64,000 nucleotides of DNA from Perca fluviatilis (GCF_010015445.1 NC_053119.1:24963883-25027882); one strand, 5' to 3'. Shown: positions 11,660 through 23,435, counted from the first letter of the stretch. Made by a program: numbers and translations. Notes: generated by a model not told the origin, from the letters alone.

Positions 11660-12934
11660 CTGGAAGAAGAGAAACAAACCAACAAAATACTTGTTCTTTC
11701 GCTCAGTTTGCTTTGTATTAATTAAAAAATTACATTTAGTTGCAAAAAATAATTCTAGATCTGTTTTATTAGTGGTGAAATTGTACTTAACAGACTGGGT
11801 CCGTGTACTTCGTTCATACATTCATAAACAGGTATTAAAAACAAATGGTTATTGATTTTCGTTTTAAATCATGGGGATAGCCTCCGTGCTGGGTCTAATA
11901 CAATATAGCTGCTGAGCTATAGCATACTACCAGCCCTGTGAGCGGTCCCGTTCCCCCCGGTGCTGACTGACTCTGGTCCTGCAGAGCTGCGCAATCTAGC
12001 TGCCTGGGAATCTACTTGTTACAATTATACTTGTTGATACTAACTGTGTCAGGCAGGCTTCTGCTGCTTCTGACTGTGAGATAACTAAACTCTTTGAATA
12101 TAACGTATATAAAAACGGAATAAATAAAAGTCCCCGAAAAATATAAGTAAAAATAGTATTTAGGCTATTGAACTATAATACTAATGTATATATGTATCCT
12201 CATTTATGTATCATGTCCCATAGCATATTTATTATGTAAAGGGGCAAAATGGACGATCAGTCGCTCAGGAGTTATAACTACAGTTTCAACAGCAGCCGGA
12301 ATTCTAACGTAAGAAAAAAGTGGTAAAATATAAAAAAGATAAAGTTAAACATCGGGGTTATGTGGAGGGAGCAATAAGAGAAATTGTAATTGTAGTATAT
12401 CATATAGTCTTAACCACCCTGTTTGTGACCTATACCACTCGGAGGTGAAAGCATAATTGTTAAATACTATAATAAGCTATATGCGGGGATATAAACTGGT
12501 TACAGAGTTACAGAGCAGCTACAGACATAAGGAACACCCTCACTTGAATTATTGGTAACACTAACTGGCATTCTATTGTTGTTATTTGGGTTATAACACA
12601 CAAAAATCCAAGCCAGGAGAAGGAGCAGCTGAAGGAAAGAGAGAAGGAAGAAATGTCACAATGTCAAGAAATTTGTAAGAGAAAAAGCACAACTTTAGCA
12701 CAAGAAAAAAGTGAGCACAAACTTTGAGCACACAGAGCAAATCAACAGCAGTACTATTTGAGGTGAGAGCAGGTTTTGAGGGAAATTATTACAAAATCTG
12801 AACGTAATATCAGTGAGAAATGCTCTCAAATTGAAAGAATGCGCTCTTGATTAAAGATAGGAATATAACTCCATATAGATCGCAATCATAACAAACATCA
12901 TAATAAAGAGGAAGATTCCTCTCACAGTTCTGCG
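11660..12934. other. Stretch without supported genes
   Basis: A plus-strand ATG at 12249 in good context (AAAATGG) opens 20 codons ending at a donor-like GTAAGA at 12309. This alone is not enough to call an exon. The rest is AT-rich. Confidence 0.4.
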
Positions 12935-12946
12935 ACACACACACAC

Positions 12947-12985
<39 letters not shown>
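12935..12985. repeat. (AC)n microsatellite
   Basis: An almost pure AC dinucleotide run of about 51 bases with one GC interruption. Confidence 0.97.
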
Positions 12986-12988
<3 letters not shown>

Positions 12989-13317
12989 TCAAGATAGAAC
13001 ATAACCTTAACCACACATTAAGATTTTTTTATTTATTTTTTTAGCTTTTAGTCAATATAAAGCATACATCTACAGCAATATGTGATCAATATTAGCTTGG
13101 TATGCATTGATTTGTCCATTTTCACATGCTTTAGCTTCACCTTATTCTTATTATATCTTATTAGTTCTGTTCTCAAATATCCAAACAAGCTTAGCGTCTT
13201 TTCAATTCCCATGTGAATAATCAAGAATACTATGGTAGTGTGTATGGTAACGTTTTGATACAGACAACCTTTCCTAACCCTTTAACGCATTACAGCGTGC
13301 GGCTGCCATCCAAAAGT

Positions 13318-15092
13318 GTAATAATAATAATAATACATTTTATTTAAAGGCGCCTTTCTCGGCACTCAAAGACAACGTACAGGGATACAAAAGACATTAA
13401 AAGCAGCAAAAATTAAAGAATATAACAGAAAGAGGCAGAGCAATTGACATCAAGTGGAATAGGCAGTTTTAAACAGATGTGTTTTGAGTTGCAATTTGAA
13501 ATGGGGGAATTAATCAATGTTTCTGAGTTACAGTGGTAATGACTTCCAGAGACGGGGAGCAGAGCGGCTGAATGCTCTGCTCCCCATGGTGGTGAGATGG
13601 GCGGAGGGGACAGACAGGTTTATGGAGGAAGAGGATCTGAGGGAGCGGGAGGTAGTGGGATGCTGGAGGAGATCAGACAAATAAGGCGGGGCGAGGTTGT
13701 GAATGGCCTTGAATGCAAACAGGAGGACTTTGAATTGGATACGGAACTGGATCGGGAGACAGTGGAGCTGTTGGAGGACAGGAGTGATGTGATGGATGGA
13801 GGGGGTTTTAGTTATGATGCGGGCAGCTGAATTCTGGACCAGTTGAAGTTTATGGAGGGATTTGTGAGCGAGGCCGAAGAGGAGAGAGTTGCAGTAATCC
13901 AGACGGGAAGTGACGAGACTGTGGACAAGGATGGCGGCGGTGTGGGGGGTAAGGGAGGGGCGGAGGCAATTGATGTTTCGTAGGTGGAAGTAGGCAGACA
14001 GGGTAATGTTATTGATATGGGGTTGAAAAGATAGTATGCTGTCAAGGATGACACCCAGACTCTTAACCTGGGGGGTGGGTGAAACGGGGGAGTTATCAAT
14101 AGTTAGAGAAAAACTGTCAGTTTTGGACAGAGTGGATTTGGTGCCAATGAGGAGAACCTCGGTTTTATTACTGTTTAATTTGAGGAAGTTTTGGGTAAAC
14201 CAGGTTTTTATTGTAGAGATGCAATCAGTAAGGGAGGTGGGCGGGATAGTGGACGAGGGTTTGGTGGAGAGGTAGAGCTGGGTGTGATCAGCATAACAGT
14301 GGAAGTGAATGTTAAATTTGCAGAAGATATTGCAGAGGGGAAGGAGGTAAATGATGAAGAGTAGGGGCCCCAGGACAGAGCCCTGGGGCACACCTGAAGT
14401 GACGGAGGAGGGAGGGAGGGAGGATGAGGATGATGAAGAGTCCAGAGTCAGCTGCCATAAGGAGGTCGTCTGTGATTTTGATAAGTGCTGTTTCAGTGCT
14501 ATGGAGTGGGCGGAAACCGGACTGGAATTGTTCATACAGGTTGTTGTGGGATAGGTGAGAATGGAGTTGAGAGGCAACTGTTTTTTCAAGGATTTTGGAG
14601 ATGAAGGGTATATTGGATATAAGACGGAAGTTTTTCAAGATTGGGGTAATGGCAGCAGTTTTGAAGGATGTGGGGACAGTTCCAGTGGTGAGAGAGGAGT
14701 GGATGATAGCAGAAATGAGGGGGACCGGGGAGGGAAGGCAGGCTTTAACAAGTCGTGTGGGGAGGGGGTCAAGTTGACAGGTCGATGGCTTGGATTTCCG
14801 GGTGAGTTCTGTGATTTCTGAAATAGCGGGGAGCTGGAAGGAGGAGAATGACTGTGTAGATGGGTGAAAGTCGGCTGAGATGTTGAGGTGAGAGATTGGT
14901 CCAAGGTGCTGGTGGATGTTCTTGATTTTTTCAGTGAAGAATGACATAATAGAGTTGCAGAAGGAGGATGTATACAAGTGAGGGGGGAGAAAGTCCTGGG
15001 GTTGGGTGATAATGTTAAGTAAGGAAAACAGTGTCTTGGAGTTTACTTTATTGGCAGTGATTATACTGGAGTAGTAGTGGGTTTTAGTGCTA
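13318..15092 (-). mobile_element. L2-like non-LTR retrotransposon (LINE), 5'-truncated
   Basis: The minus strand reads a reverse-transcriptase C-terminal half. It ends in a 3' tail in which GCCGAGAAAGGCGCC is followed by AT-rich sequence and an (ATT)n run at 13318-13334, the usual L2-type 3' end. The left flank in element orientation fades at about 15092, so the 5' UTR, ORF1 and endonuclease are absent, as is typical of target-primed insertions that stop early. Confidence 0.85.
13528..15092 (-). pseudogene. L2-like reverse transcriptase, internally deleted
   Basis: From 15092 downward the frame shows KTLFS near the start, then the fingers region ([19 protein letters not shown]) and [20 protein letters not shown]. 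At about 14415-14440 it jumps directly to [18 protein letters not shown], changing frame. The piece that carries the first catalytic aspartate (motif A) is missing and replaced by a low-complexity serine-coding stretch. The second catalytic motif reads YADH instead of YADD (near 14290). The thumb and C-terminal conserved block ([11 protein letters not shown], then RLWKSLPL) are intact down to 13528. Degenerate similarity continues to about 13450. The copy cannot encode an active polymerase. Confidence 0.85.
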
Positions 15093-17539
15093 AAATAATT
15101 TACTGTAACTTTATGCTTCTGTGCAAAACTGCCGATCTTGCTTTAAAGTCAGATATGCTGTCATTAGTCTACTTGCTATATTCCATTTGTCTGTTCTTCT
15201 GAGATTGATGATACTCTTTCATGTATACTGTTGTGTTACATGACAGAGATGTAGGGAGCAAAGGCAAAGCTTCAACCTAAAATTAAGTAAAATGTGTTCA
15301 CTTCTCGAGCAGCGGCTAATAATTACCAGAATAGGTCTGAGAATAGGTCTGATATTCTTACCATTGCAGCATTTTCTTTCTTTCTATATCTGAAAAGTGC
15401 CCACATGCTCATTACTGTGTGCATGTGCAGACAATTTTCTTCTCTATAGAAAAGATTAGAACATACAGTATTTGTACTTTTTATTATCTGACATTATTCT
15501 TTTTTTTTTATTCTTCCATGTTTTAAATAAATACAAGGAAAACCTCTTTCTGTCGAGGCTCCATTTCGCATTTACAACATCCATTACTCTATAGTATTGA
15601 AGTGAGAATGATTTATTGAGGTTAATATTATGCAGGTAGGGTCTTTAAGTAGGAATTAAAACTTTCTTGCAGTTGCACTCATTGTGAGTCTCCCTTTGAA
15701 ATAACATCAGCTAAATGGCTCAGATGTAAAGTGTAAATGGAAGCCTTATATCATTCAACCACATCTGTTACAGCTTGACATTTATTCCTGAACCCGACCT
15801 GGACCCACATTGATCAGAACCACTAGGAATCACAGCGGAAGTTTGACTCTGCTTCACAACAATCCAAGCTTCCTTTGAGAATCTATGACATGGTGCTGAG
15901 AGAAGGCATAGAAAGAATGCATATGGGAATCTCTCCAGCTTGCTAAAAGAACTTTGTTTGTTGTTTATTTATTCAAATTTTTATTTGAACTGACTCGTTT
16001 TAACTCTACAATGCTGCACATCCATATAAGCTTTGGAATCTCTGGAGTCCATCTCTTCTTCATAATTTTGGCAAGAAACATCGATCAACAGAAAACTTAA
16101 AAGCCTTACCACCACCGAAATCCAATTAATTGTCCCTTAATACGTGGCCTGTCTGCCCACCAATTTGTATAGAAAGATGAGCACCAAGACAGACAGTTTA
16201 ATGGATGAGATCAGTATCTCCTTGGTGGAAAAAAAATCGTCTTGGGTAAAAAACTTAGCTATGGACTTGTATTTTGTTATAAACAGCCTTTATGTATGAC
16301 TAACCATACAATAAAAACAAAGGACCATTATTTAGCAGTTGGGGTGGTGGGGGAAATTAAATAAACGTTGTCCAATTAAAAAAGTAGTTGTGCTGGCAAT
16401 CTAAGTTTGGTTTATGAAGCTGTGCATGGTTGGCTATAGTGGCCAAATAATAAAAAAATAGAGGCTCCAAAGCCATCATTCGCCAGGTTTCCCTCCAAAT
16501 GTAGAGCAAACTTTCCATTCCAAGTTTCCATTGCACTTTGTCGCATTTATTTTTTTATTTTCTGCATTTACAATCAAGTTTTTTTGTATACACACAAAAA
16601 GAGGTGGATGAAAACACACTTACTGTTTCATGCAACTGCATTTTACCACAGCTTGTTTATTGTACATTAATGGCTCAGCAAACTCACACAGAAGGTTTTT
16701 TTAAAACCTATTCTGGCTAATTACGCCTGTGCTTAGGTTGAAATTGGGTGGAGCTATGCTGGAATTACATGAGGTCACCAAACAGGTGCATCTGAACTAA
16801 TCAGAGGGTCACACAGATGTCAGTCAAGTACAATCTATAAATACCCACACAGTCTTCAGATCAGGGGTATGGTTCACAAAAGCAGAATTTAGAAAAAAGT
16901 GATAACCGATAAAATGAGGCTTGACCTTAGGAATGTCTCAATCAGCGTTTTTGACCCCCAATCCAATCTGATTTTATAAATATTGAAATCTGCCAATACC
17001 GAGTCCCGATCCGATGCTTCTAGTTGCTCAGATAATAAAGCTGCACACCATTTTTGGTTTACAAAAATAACTAAGTAAATACAGTATTAAGCTTAATACA
17101 TTTAACTTAGTGCAGCAAGTGAGTCTTTTCTCTCAACACCAAAACAGTTCTCGCTAGGATCCCAGCAAACCCCCAATCAAAACATGAACAGTTTTAGGTT
17201 CCCCACTGGACAACGTAAACTACCTTAAGTGAAGCCTCTTGCGCTTAATAGTCAATCTTTGATTTTCTTCTCGTGTTTACCGATGTCGACCCAGGAAATA
17301 ACAGTCTGAAAGCGTGGTTTCCTGGTGGAATCATAGAAGAAGTGTGGAGAATTGGAGAAATCTGCTTCTATAAAAAAGGGTGACTAAGAAAGACGGACGT
17401 TTTTACTTGTTGCCAAGGGCTGGCAAGCTACGAGACACTCTGTGGACAGACACTGGTGAGTGGCTGCGCGCCGTCTTGGTTTGAAAGTGCTGGCATCCAG
17501 GCAGCCTGGCGGTGCGTTGGTGGTGCAGGGCGTGGGGGA
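15093..17539. other. Stretch without supported genes
   Basis: Mostly AT-rich. Positions 16930-17030 (TAGGAATGTCTCAATC ... CCCGATCCGATGC) resemble a decayed hAT terminus, but no partner end or duplication was found. Positions 17400-17535 are GC-richer without a supported frame. Confidence 0.4.
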
Positions 17540-18055
17540 TTAAAGGGGAGCTATGCAGTTTTTTAGCTTAATTTACCTTAACTGAACAGCTTCGGAGTCA
17601 TCAGAATGGTTATATAACTTTTTTTCAAGTTGAATGGTGGTCGTCTCACTTCTCCCTAGTGCCTGTGAGCGGAAAAACCACCCTTGCAACTTTTGTCCGG
17701 TGAGCCACCGGCCTCAGCGTCAGGAAGTATCGCGTAATATCAGGTCTCACGATGTAACGAATTGCTTCACGGCACTGCACACATACGCCCATTCAGGAAC
17801 CAGCTAACAAGGTAGCAAAGGAATTTTTCACACTATCGTCATGGCTGAGCCGGCAAAAAAGAAGCAGAAAGCTAGGAAAGTATTGTCGGAGGAACAGAGA
17901 AAGAGGAAACGGCAGACTGACCGAGCAAGGAGTCAGACACAAGTAAACATAGGAGCTGCCAAATATCTATTCCGAAGCTGTAGGGGGAGCTCTTTAGAGA
18001 AACCTGCAAGCAAAACAGCCAACAAATGGCCAAAACTGCACAGCGCCCCCTTTAA
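17540..18055 (+). mobile_element. TTAA-flanked non-autonomous DNA transposon
   Basis: TTAA at 17540-17543 and at 18052-18055 bound a 516-base unit. The ends read AGGGGAGCTATGCAGTTTT and, from the other strand, AGGGGGCGCTGTGCAGTTTT: one gap and two mismatches. TTAA target sites are used by piggyBac and Kolobok superfamilies, and which one applies here is not decidable. The unit carries the start of a basic ORF that runs out through its right end. Confidence 0.75.
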
Positions 18056-18137
18056 AGGAGGCGATCAGTACAAGCCATTGACTGTAAATATTAATGGACA
18101 AAGCATCCGGTTCGGCGAAGCGCAGCAAGTGCCTTAA
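17841..18137 (+). CDS. Basic N-terminal fragment of a transposon-encoded protein
   Basis: ATG at 17841 (context GTCATGG) opens 98 codons. The first 45 residues are strongly basic (KKKQKARKVLSEEQRKRKRQ, then TDRARSQTQVNIG). This is a nuclear-localisation or DNA-binding-like leader that I associate with proteins of abundant fish transposons, recalled by pattern and not checked. From about residue 46 the frame passes through the terminal repeat of the 17540-18055 element, and its last 27 codons lie in flanking DNA, so the natural C-terminus is lost. A complete function is unlikely. Confidence 0.5.
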   Translation: MAEPAKKKQKARKVLSEEQRKRKRQTDRARSQTQVNIGAAKYLFRSCRGSSLEKPASKTANKWPKLHSAPFKGGDQYKPLTVNINGQSIRFGEAQQVP

Positions 18138-18520
18138 ACCTGCATTCTATCTGAATTCCAGCAGTGGGCGACACGTGTGGTTGCAAAAGGAGGTTGGTTT
18201 CTGTAGAAGTCTATGAGAAAGTGACCCACTTCTCACCTGATTTATTACCTCAGTAAACATTTTCATAATGAGTTTATGGTCTTAATCGCTAGTTTTAAAT
18301 CTTCTGCAATACAGAATGCTGTTAATTTTTTTAATTATAGTCTCATTGATTTTAAAATCGATGATAAAGCAGGGGGTGTTTTAGGGCGTGGCTATGATGT
18401 GATTGACAGTTCTCGGCCTGTCAATCATGACAGAGGTTTAGCAAAGCTTATCCATGGCACAAGAACTTCATTTTGGTGGTTGACCATGCTTTCGTCGTAG
18501 TGATTGTGACACTTTGGTCA
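18070..18520 (+). repeat. Dispersed fish repeat preceding the THAP frame
   Basis: The block begins GCCATTGACTGTAAATATTAATGGAC and contains TCTGTAGAAGTCTATGAGAAAGTGAC and TTTAGGGCGTGGCTA. I recognise these as parts of a high-copy teleost repeat, from memory and not verified. A related head (CCATAGACAGTAAAATAC) occurs at 29095. It ends close to the THAP start codon, so it could be the 5' part of the element that supplied the THAP exons or the promoter region of that frame. Confidence 0.5.
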
Positions 18521-18527
18521 CCTAATA

Positions 18528-20939
18528 ATGTCTTGTTCAGTGTTCGGCTGTACGACAAGACACTCAAAGGAGTCGCAGTGCTGTTTTTTGTTAGCCAACA
18601 TTAGCATCCCAATTAATATCAGTTAGCGAGCTAGATTGCACCTTGCTAACCAAGCTAGCGGGCTAACTAATAACGTTATGCAGACCATATAAATGGATTA
18701 AAATAGATATATTTAACGTTACAGTCGTATACGGAAGGTATGCACGGTCATCTGTTTTTAACCATATGTGGTGTTATTGCTAATCGGTGTGCATGTAATG
18801 GTTAGGGCTGTAATCAACCAAAGAAAGTCTTGGTTAGATTAATTAGCTGCCCACTTGGTGTTAGCCTTGTCCACCTAAATGAATTATAAATAAACAAAAA
18901 CTAGTAGGCTATTTGCAGTATATTAAATTGTTTTTGCACTGAAATGAAACACTCGAGTCTGTTGGCTCTGATAGCGTTGCATCACGTGCACCTGCGCAAT
19001 ATCATAGCCTATGATTTCCGAAAATAGTACTAATTACTACTACTAACAGAAACTCTCTTTGCTTCTGGAATTCCAAAGGTATCAGCAACTTCAGATAGTC
19101 GCGCAGCAATGTTTCTTCCTGTGTGCGCCTCTTCTATTTGTTTTGTCTCAAGCACAAGACTCCGTGCTTTCCAGTCTCCATCAATGAAATGGGCAGTCAC
19201 TGTCATATAGGACTCCATTATAAGAGATGTCCACATATCTGTGGTCAAGCTCAGTGCCTCGCTGTGTTGTATTAACTCTGAAACTTTCTCTTTGAGTCCC
19301 TCATATTTTGCGGTTAGTGCATGCATGATTGTGTGGCGTGCTGGCACTGTATATCCAGGTTCCAAAACTTTTAACAAGTTCTTAAAACCTTGGCCCTCCA
19401 CAACAGCAATGGGCCTCATATCCTGAGCAATGAAGTCGACAATTCCTTCCGTGATATTATTTTTGTGTTTGGATGATAGAGGAGGCTTAACATCCAGCGT
19501 GGTCTGGGTGTGTCTGGGGGATGCTACCGTTGTTGCGGGTGGGTGCGCCTGCAGTTATAAAACGATTATTAGACTAAAACATTGAAATATGCCAATTCTG
19601 ATATGTTCATATAGCCTACTCAAAACAGACAGGGCAACCTAATGCAGACAAGTTAGCGTACCGTTTTTAGGTGATATGCCATGTTTGTAGTCGAGCTGTG
19701 ATATGCAAACTGTTGCTTGCAAACTTTGCATTCACCTTTTTTTCCATTATCTATTTTTGTAAAATGCTGCCACACTGCCGATGTCTTTGACATGGTAGAG
19801 GAGGACTGACTGTAAATTAAACGCTCACAATTAAATAAATATTCAGCAAACCACCAGACGAATGCCTTCTGGTACTTTCTTCTGTCTCCAGTGGGTTGGG
19901 CTAATCCAAAAAAGTGAAAACAAGGGGGGTGTTTCTGAAGACAGACCTACCTGTGAAACAGGGGTGCTCTGAAAACACCCCCATTAGCAATTAGTGCTTT
20001 CCACCTGATGAAATTAACACGGCAAAAAAATCGACCAATCAGAATTTTGGTCGAGCCAGAACATATCGACCAAATTTATCGACTAGTCGACTAGTGGTAA
20101 TGTTAGCTTAAAATCAAAGGCTGATATAATAAATTATTTATTATTGTAAAGTTACATTAGTGTTCTATCTTGAAAAAACCTTAAAATGTATGTTATTGTC
20201 ATATCTTAACTAACAACATTAACCACATTTCTAACAACATGAACCACATTTCTTTCCAAACAGATTTCCTTCTGATGATGCCAGGCTGAAGCAATGGTTG
20301 GTGAACATGAGGAGAGAGACCAGCAAATGGAACCCTGAAAAGTCACGTCTGTGTAGTTCACACTTTGAGGAAGATCAGTTTTTCACAGACAAGCAGGTAG
20401 ACATTAATTTGAATTCATTATTTAAACTTTTTATATATCATTTAGTGGTGTAAGTGTCTGAAATACAAAACATAACATGTAGTACCAAAACAGTAAAAAT
20501 TATTCTGAAAGTGTGGATAGCAAAATTTTTTGAAATCATCAGTCACCCAAAATGATGTCAAAATGAATTAATTTCCACCAACATCATTTTCTGCCATCAC
20601 AACTGCCAGAAATTGGTGCAATTGCAAGTGTATTATTGTAATTATGGCTTCATTGCTCCTGTATAATGTATTTTTATATATATATATATATACAAATATT
20701 TACATTTTTATTTAGTATGTTATTATTGTTGTACTGTATGTTTTGAGTATTTAAATAACCACTATTAAAAGTCTGTACTTAATTTTTTTTAGAATACACC
20801 ATAATTTGTATAGTATTATAATCCTGTGATATGTATTAATCTACCTGCTCATGTTTTATGTATTTACCATTAGGGCAAGAGGAGGCTGAAGGACACTGCT
20901 GCTGTGTCTGCTAATCTATTTGAGGACCTTCTGTATTAG
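18528..20939 (+). CDS. THAP-domain-only protein, three exons, 86 aa
   Basis: Exon 1 (18528-18589) gives MSCSVFGCTTRHSK, with the first CxxxxC pair. Exon 2 (20264-20396) follows TTTCCAAACAG and reads FPSDDARLKQWL through LCSSHFEEDQF, with the invariant Trp and the C-x2-H pair. Exon 3 (20874-20939) follows TTTACCATTAG and ends in LKDTAAVSANLF, close to the AVPTIF box, then TAG. The introns are GTTAGC...AG and GTAGAC...AG. All three exons join in frame (62+133+66 bases) without a stop. THAP domains are zinc-dependent DNA-binding modules of host factors and of P and Kolobok transposases. Nothing follows the domain, so it could only bind DNA. Intron 1 contains a hAT insertion. An AATAAA lies at 21345. 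It may be a decaying transposase exon set. Confidence 0.6.
18803..20096 (-). mobile_element. Internally deleted hAT transposon with BED finger
   Basis: The left end TAGGGCTGTAATC is preceded by GTAATGGT (18795-18802). The right end (GTCGACTAGTG) is followed by GTAATGTT (20097-20104), a 7-of-8 match to an 8-base target duplication. The right terminal dozen bases that should mirror TAGGGCTGTAA appear lost. The 1294-base unit holds two transposase exons on the minus strand. At this size it cannot code for a complete hAT transposase of about 600 residues. Confidence 0.65.
19030..19793 (-). pseudogene. hAT transposase, N-terminal 216 residues (BED finger plus start of catalytic region)
   Basis: Exon 1 (19793-19662) has 44 codons starting MSKTSAVWQHF and includes GECKVCKQQF and TTNMAYHLKT, a BED finger. 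Exon 2 (19548-19030) begins after CTGCAG in phase 0 and supplies the last finger histidine. It continues with NNITEGIVDFIAQDMRPIAV and LTTDMWTS, blocks typical of ZBED-like hAT transposases, where the DMWTS segment contains the first catalytic Asp. It stops after 172 codons, so the remaining catalytic residues and the dimerisation domain are missing. The donor (CG|GTACGC) and acceptor are intact. The product could at most bind DNA and interfere with full-length transposase. Confidence 0.75.
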
Positions 20940-22645
20940 TCTGTTTTAAGATGAGTCACATACATGCTACAATCTATATTTACAAATGCTGTTTATTACC
21001 AAAAAAATGTACATATCATTAAAAAAGTGTTGCGTACAATACACATTGTCTAAGATCACGTTTACTTAATTCTGCAAGTACTCAACTGAATACATACACT
21101 TACATATAGAGCTGCATATTTGGTGCCATTCATCTGGTTGTGAAAAAACGATTGCATTGACCACATCCAAAGTTTTCAAATGTGTTCTGCTGAAAGGAAA
21201 GACCAACTTTGAGCACTTTAGCATTTGGTATTTAGAGGTTCAATTTACTGTGTTTGACTTAGTTTCTGCTGTAGTTTGATAGGTGATAGTAGTAACATTA
21301 AGTAGTAGTAAGTAATTAAAACAATTTTATAAAAATTAAACTGGAATAAAATGATGGATCTACTCTAGCAGTCACCACCTTCACAGGTGAAAGTATTGTT
21401 TCGTAATTTCACATGAAAAGGGTCTTCAATAGCTGGAACTGGTCCACCAGAAGTGCACCCACAAGCAAAATGTGAGTCCTGTAATAGATGTGTCCTGGTG
21501 TTACCACTTACAGAAGTATGTATTAGGCATACAATTTATATACTTTATGTATTTAGGATTAAACAGTTAGAATTAGATATTGACATTGCATGTCCTTGTA
21601 TAGTTTTTAGTTTTCATACTCTAAAAATGTCAGTGCAGTAAATATCAGGTACATTTGATTTAATCATAACATTTATGGTAATTGAATAAGATGTTTATTT
21701 TTCCTTTGCAATTTGTGATCATACTTTATTATAATGAATTTACAATAACCCTACACAGATTAAACAGCACCTAATGTCAAATCAAAATTAACTATATTAC
21801 TTACAAATTCTATCAAATTACCAATGTCTTCTTGTATGACTACAATTCTGTGTATGCTCCTATAGTTACTTCAGAAAAACTTAGCTTTAGAAATACCTTT
21901 ATTTCACATTGAAAAGGGCCTTAACTTCAAAAATTACATAAACCACAAACAACACTGGCAATATTTTTAAGATTATGTTGAAAATTGCTGAATTAAATAA
22001 TGTAGTTCACCTTTTACAATCCAGTGTAAGTTCCATGCATAAAACATTGCTGTGGGTCAAGGTAAAGGCAAAGTTAACTGTCACAAGACATGTCTGCATA
22101 ATAAAAAGAGGTAATTGAATCTCTAGAGCTTGTTAATTACAGTAGAAATGGTTGACATTACAAACCACAATATAAAAATATAGCTTAACATATAAAGCTT
22201 AAAGCACGTGTGCAGCACTCTGTTCAGTCAAGTCCAAATGCCTAGGTTAAGAAATAAAAGCTGCCTTTACAATTAAAGTGAACATAGTTTGACAGTCTGT
22301 TGGTTGTCTGTAATGCACAGTGGAAAAAGTTACTAAAAAGTCCAGGAGCAATTATTCATCATGAGTCCTTGTGTGTGAGACATTTCATATGTTGCAGGCT
22401 CACATTCTGGTGAAAAAACCTTTCTGAAGTGTATTTATGTTGACAGTTTCTTGGTTTACTTGGACAATATGAAAGGGAAAAAACGCAACAGGGCTAAGTG
22501 TAGAAATGTAAATTGGTCCCAGTAACAACCTATATAAGTATCTAAGTAGGCTTTCTTTGGGGCTAAAAAAAAACAAACATTTAAACTCACCTTCAACAGG
22601 GAATAACAATAATAACATTTCACCCTTGTCGAAGTTGGGTTTTAT
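20940..22645. other. AT-rich stretch without supported genes
   Basis: No coding motif seen. The AATAAA at 21345-21350 could serve the THAP frame. Several short GTAAGT- or GTGAGT-like sites occur without convincing exons. Confidence 0.45.
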
Positions 22646-23435
22646 TATACCATGGTCTGGGTGAATACTTGATTCTGATTGGCTGCAGGTTGTCCATAAA
22701 AATGTGATGTAGGACACCTACTAAAGGAGTTCCGGTGAAACCGACTGTTTACTGTTCTAAATGAATGCGCTACTTTAAAACAAAGAGGAAATGTGAATCT
22801 GTTATTTCCAACTCGTCCTCTGAACACCACAGGATGGCGCTAACACACAAGCTGCAAGAAGTAAGTTATCCTGGCCTTCTGGACTGACTTTGTTTCACAG
22901 CGAATAACGTTATCTCACATCCCATTCGCTGTTTAGGTCGCTACTTCAGGTTGCGGCCGACAGTAACGTAACACATCGCGGATAAAAATTTCCGTAAAAG
23001 TCGTTAGATTTTTTTGGGGACAATGACATGGCTGATAGCTACCTTTTCTTGTTGTTCAACATACTGTCACATTGTTTTTACTGATTGCCAACTGTACACA
23101 ATGTTATGACTTTGGCTCTTGCTAGCATAGTGTTAGCTTTCTGGCTCGTAGCTAAGCTGAAGGGTCCTACGAGCTGAGCAGACTATAAATATCTCCCGTT
23201 GATAAGGGATGCAAGTTGTATCTAAGGTCCTTCTTATTTCCTGGAGGAGTGAATGTTTGCATTGCATAAGAACCTTATAGGATGGGAATGATGTTCCAGG
23301 TATAAGTCAAACTGTCAGGCGTAACCAGGGAAACGGAGTTATTGTTTGGACAAACTTTAGATTTTTATTGTAAAACAAATTAAAATATAATCTAATGTTT
23401 TAAAGATATGTTATTTGGCAAGTGACCATGGTATA
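22646..23435. repeat. Segment bounded by 12-base inverted repeat
   Basis: TATACCATGGTC (22646-22657) and GACCATGGTATA (23424-23435) are perfect inverted copies; the central ACCATGGT is self-complementary, which weakens the evidence. The right copy lies 3 bases before the long hairpin. The enclosed DNA is GC-richer than its surroundings near 22900-23000 and has no supported frame. Confidence 0.35.

Noticed and set aside
12810..13016. Minus-strand frame with VCVCV run
   Set aside because: Translation of the AC microsatellite.
13597..14821. Plus-strand glycine- and glutamate-rich frames
   Set aside because: Antisense of the L2-like reverse transcriptase.
16906..17030. hAT-like terminus TAGGAATGTCTCAATC
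   Set aside because: Only one degenerate end, no duplication and no transposase remnant.
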